Below are positions 54,686 to 64,000 of a stretch of 64,000 nucleotides of DNA, one piece after another (position 1 is the first letter of the stretch; the number at the start of each line of letters is the position of its first letter). Below the pieces are notes generated by a model. That model made no database searches. It was not told the DNA's origin and saw only the letters and a program-made list of their open reading frames with translations. Both the position numbers and the translations under genes were made by a program. The stretch is from Pseudomonas sp. NKUCC02_KPG (GTDB lineage Bacteria; Pseudomonadota; Gammaproteobacteria; Pseudomonadales; Pseudomonadaceae): assembly GCF_019345465.1 (NCBI RefSeq), contig NZ_JAHKRC010000001.1:372001-436000 (forward strand), in the 5' to 3' direction.

Positions 54686-55900
54686 TTAATCAGCCTGTCG
54701 ACGCAGGAAAGCCGGGATGTCCAGGTAATCCAGATCGTCTTGAGGATTGAGCTTGGCAGCGGTCGTCGCGCCTTGCTGTGCCTGGTTACGCATCACGGTC
54801 GGACGGTCCAGGTCACGGTAGTTGACCACCGGCTGTTCCTGACGCTCGGTACGCGCTTCCTGACGAGCAGGTGCGTTGTGTGCCGCAGAAGCTGCGTACG
54901 AGGCTTGAACGCTGTTGTCGATGACCTTGACCGGCTTCTCGATTTTTGCGCCCAGACCGGTAGCAACCACGGTCACATGCAGTTCGTCGCGCATGTCCGG
55001 ATCGATAACGGTACCGACCTTCACCATCGCGTGCTCGGAAGCAAAGGCTTCGATGATGCTACCCACGTCGGAGTACTCACCCAGGGACAGGTCAGGACCG
55101 GCGGTGATGTTGACCAGGATGCCGCGAGCGCCTTCCAGGTTTACGTCTTCAAGCAACGGGTTGCGGATAGCCGCTTCGGTCGCTTCACGTGCACGGTTCG
55201 GACCGCTGGCGCAGCCAGTGCCCATCATTGCCATGCCCATTTCGCTCATCACGGTACGCACGTCGGCAAAGTCGACGTTGATCATGCCCGGACGCTTGAT
55301 GATGTCGGAGATACCGCGCACGGCACCGGCCAACACGTCATCGGCCTTGGCGAAAGCCGACAGCAGGCTTGCGTCCTTGCCCAGGATGGTGAGCAGTTTT
55401 TCGTTCGGAATCGTGATCAACGAATCGACGCTTTCGGACAGTAGACGAATACCTTCGTCAGCGATCTGCATGCGCTTGCGACCTTCGAACGGGAACGGAC
55501 GAGTCACCACCGCAACGGTGAGAATGCCCATTTCCTTGGCCACTTCGGCAATGATCGGCGCAGCACCGGTACCGGTACCACCGCCCATGCCCGTGGTGAT
55601 GAACACCATGTTGGTGCCCTGCAACACTTCAGCGATGCGCTCACGGTCTTCCAGAGCGGCCTGACGACCGACCTCCGGATTCGCGCCGGCACCCAGGCCC
55701 TTGGTCACGCCAGTGCCCAGTTGCAGGATGGTACGAGCGCCAATGCTTTTCAGCGCTTGCGCGTCAGTGTTGGCGCAGATGAATTCCACGCCTTCGATGT
55801 TGCTCTTAACCATATGGTTAACAGCATTGCCACCGCCACCACCAACACCGATAACCTTGATTACCGGGCTTTGCGGGATGTTGTCTACGAGTTCGAACAT
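54686..55900 (-). CDS. ftsZ: Cell division GTPase FtsZ
   Basis: 404 residues. GTP-binding GVGGGGGNAVNHM and tubulin signature GGGTGTGAAPI, with the T7 loop NVDFADV. The variable linker is rich in Ala/Arg/Gln, and the C-terminal conserved tail DYLDIPAFLRRQAD binds FtsA and ZipA. Forms the Z-ring. 73 bp after ftsA. Confidence 0.98.
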   Translation of the reverse strand: MFELVDNIPQSPVIKVIGVGGGGGNAVNHMVKSNIEGVEFICANTDAQALKSIGARTILQLGTGVTKGLGAGANPEVGRQAALEDRERIAEVLQGTNMVFITTGMGGGTGTGAAPIIAEVAKEMGILTVAVVTRPFPFEGRKRMQIADEGIRLLSESVDSLITIPNEKLLTILGKDASLLSAFAKADDVLAGAVRGISDIIKRPGMINVDFADVRTVMSEMGMAMMGTGCASGPNRAREATEAAIRNPLLEDVNLEGARGILVNITAGPDLSLGEYSDVGSIIEAFASEHAMVKVGTVIDPDMRDELHVTVVATGLGAKIEKPVKVIDNSVQASYAASAAHNAPARQEARTERQEQPVVNYRDLDRPTVMRNQAQQGATTAAKLNPQDDLDYLDIPAFLRRQAD

Positions 55901-55973
55901 GGTCCCTCTCCTTTCAGTTCTCTAGTTTTTTTCGCCTACTTCTACCGCTTTGAATCTTTTTACAGCTCAAGCT

Positions 55974-57233
55974 TTAAAAGTTGCCCTGCACCCAGCGCTT
56001 CAGGCGCTCAAGCACAGGGGCTTTTTGTTCGTCACTGCTGTAGTTGTCGCGGTTGCTGATACCCGATATGGAAATACCGTCTGACTGCTTTTGCAGTCCG
56101 TACAGCAACAAGCCCACAGCGGTGGAGTAAATCGGATTGCGCACAACGTCGGTCAAGCCCTTGAAGCTGTGCGGCACGCCCAGGCGAACCGGCATGTGGA
56201 AGATCTCTTCGGCCAGTTCGACCGCGCCTTCCATCTTTGAAGTACCACCGGTCAAAACGATGCCTGCAGGGATCAGGTCTTCGTAGCCGCTGCGACGCAG
56301 CTCCGCCTGGATCAGGGTGAACAGTTCGTCGTAACGCGGTTCGACCACCTCGGCCAACGCCTGACGCGACAGCTCGCGCGGTGGACGATCGCCTACGCTC
56401 GGCACCTTGATGGTTTCGCCGGCGCCAGCCAGCTTGGCCAGTGCACAGGCGTAACGAATCTTGATTTCTTCGGCATATTGGGTCGGTGTACGCAGCGCCA
56501 TCGCGATGTCGTTGGTCACCTGATCACCCGCAATCGGGATCACTGCCGTGTGGCGAATCGCGCCTTCGGTGAAGATCGCGATGTCGGTGGTGCCGCCACC
56601 GATATCGACCAGGCAAACGCCCAGTTCTTTTTCGTCATCGGTCAGCACCGAGTAAGCCGACGCCAGTTGCTCGAGGATGATGTCGTCCACCTCAAGGCCA
56701 CAGCGGCGCACGCATTTCTCGATGTTCTGTGCAGCATTCACGGCGCACGTCACTACGTGAACCTTGGCTTCCAGACGCACGCCCGACATGCCCAGTGGCT
56801 CACGAACGCCTTCCTGGTTGTCGATCACGTAGTCCTGCGCCAGGGTATGCAGCACGCGCTGGTCAGCCGGAATCGCGACGGCCTGGGCAGCGTCGAGTAC
56901 GCGTTCAAGGTCGGCCGAGCTGACTTCGCGATCCCGAATCGCCACGATGCCGTGGGAGTTCAGGCTGCGGATGTGGTTGCCGGCAACGCCGACAAACGCC
57001 GAGTGAATCCGGCAACCGGCCATCAGCTGCGCTTCTTCGATGGCGCGCTGGATCGATTGCACGGTGGACTCGATGTTCACCACCACGCCTTTCTTCAGGC
57101 CCCGGGACGGATGCGTGCCAATACCGACGATCTCGATAACGCCGTCTTCACCGACCTCGCCCACCAGCGCAACCACCTTGGAGGTGCCGATATCGAGGCC
57201 GACGATCATTTTTCCGCTTTGCACATTTGCCAT
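55974..57233 (-). CDS. ftsA: Cell division protein FtsA
   Basis: 419 residues. Actin-fold ATPase: GLDIGTSKVVALVGEV (phosphate 1), VDIGGGTTDIAIF (phosphate 2), GIVLTGGTSKMEG (adenosine). The C-terminal amphipathic helix (LERLKRWVQGNF) anchors it to the membrane. Links FtsZ to the membrane. 15 bp after ftsQ. Confidence 0.98.
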   Translation of the reverse strand: MANVQSGKMIVGLDIGTSKVVALVGEVGEDGVIEIVGIGTHPSRGLKKGVVVNIESTVQSIQRAIEEAQLMAGCRIHSAFVGVAGNHIRSLNSHGIVAIRDREVSSADLERVLDAAQAVAIPADQRVLHTLAQDYVIDNQEGVREPLGMSGVRLEAKVHVVTCAVNAAQNIEKCVRRCGLEVDDIILEQLASAYSVLTDDEKELGVCLVDIGGGTTDIAIFTEGAIRHTAVIPIAGDQVTNDIAMALRTPTQYAEEIKIRYACALAKLAGAGETIKVPSVGDRPPRELSRQALAEVVEPRYDELFTLIQAELRRSGYEDLIPAGIVLTGGTSKMEGAVELAEEIFHMPVRLGVPHSFKGLTDVVRNPIYSTAVGLLLYGLQKQSDGISISGISNRDNYSSDEQKAPVLERLKRWVQGNF

Positions 57234-57248
57234 GGGTCCTGCCTCTTC

Positions 57249-58115
57249 TTAATTCTTCGCGACAGCGGGTTGGGCTATCGTGGGTGCCACAGGTTCCCGC
57301 CAGCCGACGGCCAATCCGTTGGCATAACGCAAATCGATGCGCGCTATGTTTGTAATCTGTTCTTTCAGCGTTTTTTCATAGATGGCTATGAAGCGACGCA
57401 TTTTTTCTACCAGATGATCGCGCCCCAACAGCAACTCGATCCCTGGCCCTGCACTGCCGGCTCCGGTGGTCAGGAACCAGCTACCGCGCTCACGCAATTC
57501 CAGCCGGGCAATTGAAAAACCCATCGGACGCAGCATCTGGCTCAACACCTGATACTGCTGCATCACTTGCTGCTGAGCCCGTTGTGGGCCAAACAGCTGC
57601 GGCAAATGCTCATAGTTGGCCAGCTCACGCGGGGTGAACGCCTGGCCCTGGTTGTTGAGCAGTGCTTCATCACCCCAGCGGGCGACCGGCAGTTGCTCTT
57701 CAAGGCGAATCACCACCTGGTCGGGCCATACACGACGAACTTCGGCGTGGGCGATCCAGGGCATTTGCTCAAGCTCGGTGCGCATGCCTGCCAGGTCTAC
57801 TGTGAAGAAGCTCGCCGCCACATACGGAGCGATACGCTGCTGCACGGCTTGCTGGCTGATGTAAGTCAAATCACCCTGCACGTTGACATTGGTGATCGGC
57901 CGATCTGCATACGGCATCAAACGCTGTGCACCTTCGTAGGTGCCATAACCCAGAGCCACCAGCAGTACCGGCCAGAACAAGGCTTTCAAAAAGCCAAAAT
58001 TGGCTTTTGGCAAACGCACCGACATCGGCTCTTTCGCCACCATCCGGCTGGCGCCACGCGGCACCGGCTTGCGGCCGGGAGCAGGTGGTTGATGACGAAG
58101 CGATGCACCTTGCAT
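57249..58115 (-). CDS. ftsQ: Cell division protein FtsQ
   Basis: 288 residues. Basic cytoplasmic N-terminus, one membrane helix ([21 protein letters not shown]), POTRA domain ([26 protein letters not shown]) and FtsQ beta domain. Scaffolds the divisome. 4 bp after ddlB. The start is less certain; a shorter one begins at [13 protein letters not shown]. Confidence 0.95.
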   Translation of the reverse strand: MQGASLRHQPPAPGRKPVPRGASRMVAKEPMSVRLPKANFGFLKALFWPVLLVALGYGTYEGAQRLMPYADRPITNVNVQGDLTYISQQAVQQRIAPYVAASFFTVDLAGMRTELEQMPWIAHAEVRRVWPDQVVIRLEEQLPVARWGDEALLNNQGQAFTPRELANYEHLPQLFGPQRAQQQVMQQYQVLSQMLRPMGFSIARLELRERGSWFLTTGAGSAGPGIELLLGRDHLVEKMRRFIAIYEKTLKEQITNIARIDLRYANGLAVGWREPVAPTIAQPAVAKN

Positions 58116-58119
58116 GGAC

Positions 58120-60525
<2,406 letters not shown>

Positions 60526-60533
<8 letters not shown>

Positions 60534-61596
60534 TGGCCACCTCCAGGCAGATATCTACAACGTTGCGGGTCGCATCAGGTTTGGCCAGGCGGCGGGCATT
60601 GGCCGCCATGCTGTTCAGTCGTTCCGGTTGCATCAAAACCTCTGTCAGGCGTGCAGCCAGTTCGGCTGCGCCAGTTGTCGCTTGCGGCATCAGGAAGGCT
60701 GCGCCCTCGCGTGCCAAAAAGTCGGCATTACGGCTCTGATGGTCGTCAATCGCGTGGGGCAAAGGCACCAGCAGCGAAGGCAGACCGGCCGCAGCCAGTT
60801 CACTGACGGTCAGCGCGCCTGCGCGACAAACCACCAGGTCGGCCCAGCCATAGGCATGGGCCATGTCTTTGATAAAAGGCTGCACATCAGCCTCGACACC
60901 GACCGCGGTGTAGCGCTCGGCTGTAATCTGGTCATGCTGTTTGCCTGCCTGATGAAACACGTCAGGACGAACGTCAGCCGGCAGCCTGGCCAAGGCTTCA
61001 GGCAACAATTTGTTCAGCGGTTCAGCGCCCAGGCTGCCACCCAGCACCAGCAGGCGCGTCTTGCGCCCTTCCAGTGCGGCCCGTGGCGCAAGGGTGAACA
61101 GTTCAGGACGTACCGGGTTGCCGGTGGTACGCAGTTTGTCGCAGGCCGCGAAGGTTTCAGGGAAGGCTTCGCACACGCGACGGGTCATGGGCACAAGCAG
61201 ACGATTGGCCGTGCCGGCTACCGCGTTCTGCTCGTGAATGATCACCGGCACACCGCAGATTTTGGCTGCCAGACCGCCAGGTCCGGTCACGTAGCCACCA
61301 AAGCCCAGCACACACACCGGCTTGAGCTGGCGAATGATCTTGCGCGCCTGAAACAGCGCATTGAGCAGCACAAAGGGCGCTTTGATCAGCGACAGTTTGC
61401 TCTTGCCCCGCAAGCCCGCGACATTGATCAGGTGCAGTTTGAAACCAGCAGGTTCAACCAGTTCGTTCTCGATGCCACGGGGAGTACCGAGCCAGTGCAC
61501 GGTGTAGCCCCGAGCTTCGAACTCGCGGGCGCAGGCCAGCGCCGGGAACACGTGGCCGCCGGTGCCGCCCGCCATGATCAGCACATTAGCGCCCAT
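60526..61596 (-). CDS. murG: Lipid II synthase MurG
   Basis: 356 residues from the ATG at 61596 (GAGGAG upstream, inside the ftsW end). GT28/GT-B fold with [12 protein letters not shown] at the N-terminus, a second G-loop [13 protein letters not shown] and donor-site [37 protein letters not shown]. Adds GlcNAc to lipid I at the inner membrane. Overlaps ftsW by 11 bp. Confidence 0.97.
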
Positions 61597-62800
61597 GGGT
61601 CGGCTCCTCATCGAAGTCGCTTTCTTTGAAATCGGTCTCTTCGCTACCCAGGTGGGTTCGACTCTCCCACTCGATGCGCAGCAACAAGCCCATGCACACA
61701 CAGCAAATCACCAGCGAGCTGCCGCCATAACTGAGGAATGGCAGGGTCAGACCCTTGGTGGGCAGCAAACCGACGTTTACCCCGATATTGATCAGGAACT
61801 GGCCGATCCACAGGAACGACAAGCCGTACGCCATATAGGCCGCGAAATACTGTTTGGCGCGCTCGGCCCACAAGCCGATGTACATGCCGCGAACACAGAC
61901 GAATACAAACAGGCCAACGGTCAGCAACGAGCCGACTACGCCCAGTTCTTCAGCCAGCACCGAGAACACAAAGTCGGTGTGCGCTTCAGGCAGGTAGAAC
62001 TGTTTTTGCACGCTGTTACCCAAACCGACGCCAAGCCACTCCCCGCGACCGAACGCGATCAGTGCCTGGGTCAGTTGGTAGCCGGAACCGAACTGGTCGG
62101 ACCACGGGTCGGTGAACGTGATCAAGCGCGCCATCCGGTAAGGCTGCGCCTGGACCAGAACAAACACCGCACCCACCGCCAGCGCCACCATCAGGGCGAA
62201 GCGGAACAGGCCGACACCACCCAGGAACAACATGGCAGCCGCCGCGCCCATCATTACAACCGTGGCACCGAAGTCCGGCTCCATGAGCAGCAGGCCAGCC
62301 ATAGGCAGTAAAACAATGAAAGGCTTGAAGAAGCCCATCCAGCTCTCGCGAACTTCTTTCTGCTGGCGCACCAGGTAGCCCGCGAGGTAGATCACCACGA
62401 AAACCTTGGCGATTTCGGAAGGCTGCACGTTAAAGAAGCTGAACCCGATCCAGCGCATGGAGCCGTTCACTTCACGCCCGATACCTGGAATAAGCACCAT
62501 CACCAGCAAGCCAAACGCACCGATCAGCAACAACCAGCCCAGGCGTTGCCAGGTCGCAATCGGCACCATCATGGTCATGATGCACGCGCCCAGACCGAGG
62601 ACGATGTAAAACAGGTGGCGGATCATGTGGTACAGCGTGTTGCCCGACTGCAAGGCGGCAACTTCGGACGACGCCGAAGTAATCATCACCAGCCCAAGGC
62701 CGAGCAGGGTCAGGCAACCGGCCAGCAACGGAAAGTCGAGATCGATGCCACGGCCCGTGATCAGCGGCGAAGGATAAGGCTTGAGGATGCCGAAAATCAT
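61586..62800 (-). CDS. ftsW: Peptidoglycan glycosyltransferase FtsW
   Basis: 404 residues, ten membrane helices (SEDS family). Contains GSMRWIGFSFFNVQPSEIAKVFVVIYLAGYLV and the large periplasmic loop with the catalytic Asp region (WSDQFGSGYQLTQALIAFGRGEWLGVGLGNSVQK, EAHTDFVFSVLAEELGVVG), then PFLSYGGSSL. Polymerises septal peptidoglycan with FtsI. Overlaps the murD stop by 4 bp. Confidence 0.97.
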   Translation of the reverse strand: MIFGILKPYPSPLITGRGIDLDFPLLAGCLTLLGLGLVMITSASSEVAALQSGNTLYHMIRHLFYIVLGLGACIMTMMVPIATWQRLGWLLLIGAFGLLVMVLIPGIGREVNGSMRWIGFSFFNVQPSEIAKVFVVIYLAGYLVRQQKEVRESWMGFFKPFIVLLPMAGLLLMEPDFGATVVMMGAAAAMLFLGGVGLFRFALMVALAVGAVFVLVQAQPYRMARLITFTDPWSDQFGSGYQLTQALIAFGRGEWLGVGLGNSVQKQFYLPEAHTDFVFSVLAEELGVVGSLLTVGLFVFVCVRGMYIGLWAERAKQYFAAYMAYGLSFLWIGQFLINIGVNVGLLPTKGLTLPFLSYGGSSLVICCVCMGLLLRIEWESRTHLGSEETDFKESDFDEEPTHGR

Positions 62801-64000
62801 GCCAGCACCTCCACGGCACGGGCAAACAAATGGCCGCGCTCTTCATAGTTCTTGAACATGTCAAAACTGGCGCAGGCAGGCGACAGCAGTACCGCATCGC
62901 CAGGCTGGGCCAGCGCACGGCTTTGCTCGATCGCTTCGTCGAGGGAACTGACCCGAACTTGTGGCACCGAATCGCCCACCGCCTCTGCGATCAAGTCGGC
63001 ATCACGGCCCATCAGCACGACGGCACGGCAGTACTTGGCGACCGAATCACGCAGGCCGCTGAAGTCGGCACCCTTGCCGTCACCGCCAGCGATCAGGATC
63101 AGCTTGCCGTCCATGTCCATGCCCAAGCCATCGATGGCAGCCAGTGCTGCACCGACGTTGGTGGCCTTGGAGTCGTTGTAGTAGCTCACGCCATCGAGCT
63201 CGCGTATCCACTGGCAGCGGTGTTCAAGGCCGGTAAAATTGCGCAGGCTTTCCAGCATGGCATCGAACGGCAAGCCCACGGCGTGACCCAGTGCCAATGC
63301 CGCGAGTGCATTGGCCTGATTGTGAGCGCCACGCACCTTCAGTTCGCGAACCGGCATCAGGTTCTGAAATTCAAAGGCGAGGTATTTTTCGCCGTTTTCT
63401 TCACGCAGGCCAAAAGCCTTGAAATCCGGCGCACTGAGGCCGAAGGTCCAGCACGGCTGACCTTCACTCATCAGTGGGCGCGTCAACGCATCCTGACGAT
63501 TGACCACCACTTGCCTGGCACCACGAAAAATCCGGTGCTTGGCCAGGTGATAGGCAGGCAGGCCGCTGTAGCGGTCCATGTGGTCTTCGCTGACGTTGAG
63601 CACGGTGGCCACTTCAGCGCCCAGCTGGTTGGTGGTTTCCAGCTGGAAGCTCGACAGCTCCATCACGTATAGCTCGATGTCATCGCTCAGAAGATCCAGG
63701 GCCGGCGTGCCGAGGTTGCCACCGACCGCCACGCGCTTGCCGGCTGCTGCAGCCATCTCACCGACCAGCGTGGTCACTGTACTTTTGGCGTTGGAGCCAC
63801 TGATTGCAACGATAGGCGCCTTTGCGTTACGCGCGAACAGGTCGATGTCACCCGACAGTTTCACGCCACGGGCCGCCGCTGCCTGCAGGGCCGGGGTCGC
63901 CAGTGCCAGGCCGGGACTCACGTAAAGCTCGTCGGCACGGCACAGGAATTCGACATCCAGTTCGCCACAACGCACTTCCACTTGCGGGTAGTCACGGCGC
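62797..64000 (-). CDS. murD: UDP-N-acetylmuramoylalanine--D-glutamate ligase (5' end outside window)
   Basis: About 400 residues are visible. The frame is open to the window edge, so the true start and the N-terminal ~50 residues (UDP-binding loop) are missing; a GTG at 63981 is internal. ATP loop AISGSNAKSTVTTLVGEMA and DDSKATN-like YYNDSKATNVGA are present, plus the C-terminal VLLSPACASFDMFKNYEERG. Adds D-Glu to the wall precursor. Confidence 0.97.
   Translation of the reverse strand, partial: RRDYPQVEVRCGELDVEFLCRADELYVSPGLALATPALQAAAARGVKLSGDIDLFARNAKAPIVAISGSNAKSTVTTLVGEMAAAAGKRVAVGGNLGTPALDLLSDDIELYVMELSSFQLETTNQLGAEVATVLNVSEDHMDRYSGLPAYHLAKHRIFRGARQVVVNRQDALTRPLMSEGQPCWTFGLSAPDFKAFGLREENGEKYLAFEFQNLMPVRELKVRGAHNQANALAALALGHAVGLPFDAMLESLRNFTGLEHRCQWIRELDGVSYYNDSKATNVGAALAAIDGLGMDMDGKLILIAGGDGKGADFSGLRDSVAKYCRAVVLMGRDADLIAEAVGDSVPQVRVSSLDEAIEQSRALAQPGDAVLLSPACASFDMFKNYEERGHLFARAVEVLA

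Overview
The window looks like a Pseudomonas chromosome, most likely of the P. fluorescens lineage. The evidence is the gene content and order (a cyoABCDE oxidase operon, a hmp/norR pair, and an lpxC-ftsZ-ftsA-ftsQ-ddlB-murC-murG-ftsW-murD division and cell wall cluster), high-GC coding sequence, and intergenic REP elements carrying the GCGAGCAAGCCCGCTCC-type core. No rRNA, complete tRNA, CRISPR array or insertion sequence was seen.

Positions 1-4500 look like the right end of an integrated genomic island. It holds the C-terminal part of a large protein that begins outside the window, and a 1.2 kb gene-free stretch with several short repeat arrays and a long interrupted inverted repeat. It then holds a two-gene operon: a MazG-type nucleotide pyrophosphohydrolase followed by an EVE-like/DUF3883 putative modification-dependent nuclease. 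The border near 4284-4503 has TGTATCCC repeats, a sequence resembling a tRNA 3' end, and a terminator.

Positions 4500-17600 are chromosomal. A two-component system (bqsRS/carRS-like) faces a five-gene set: PepSY, cytochrome b561, a sialidase-like protein, a membrane protein and an LTA synthase-like phosphoglycerol transferase. A tandem 5 bp repeat with 6 bp spacing, like the BqsR/PmrA-class box, lies in front of that set. Next come a duplicated cytochrome c (one copy truncated), a DUF924 gene and a LysE exporter with its divergent Lrp regulator. A LysR/NmrA-type divergent pair ends the segment.

Positions 17600-26060 form a hexuronate/aldonate catabolic operon, kdgK-manD-adh-MFS-uxuB-uxuA. 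It is transcribed leftward from a divergent IclR regulator, and two GAAAC-N3-GTTTC-like operators sit in the divergent gap. Two unrelated mannonate dehydratases (ManD and UxuA) are present together.

Positions 26200-32300 carry a lipoprotein and a four-gene MacAB/TolC-like export operon (ATPase, permease, TolC, adaptor). Positions 32500-43500 carry cyoABCDE, dsbB, flavohaemoglobin with NorR (three GT-N7-AC sites and a sigma-54-like promoter), cheV, a GNAT acetyltransferase and a small conserved protein. Positions 43700-53600 carry an RND pump with its own two-component system, a small secreted protein, an OprD-family porin and a diguanylate cyclase that may start at an ATT codon. The window ends inside murD, at the end of the envelope and division cluster.
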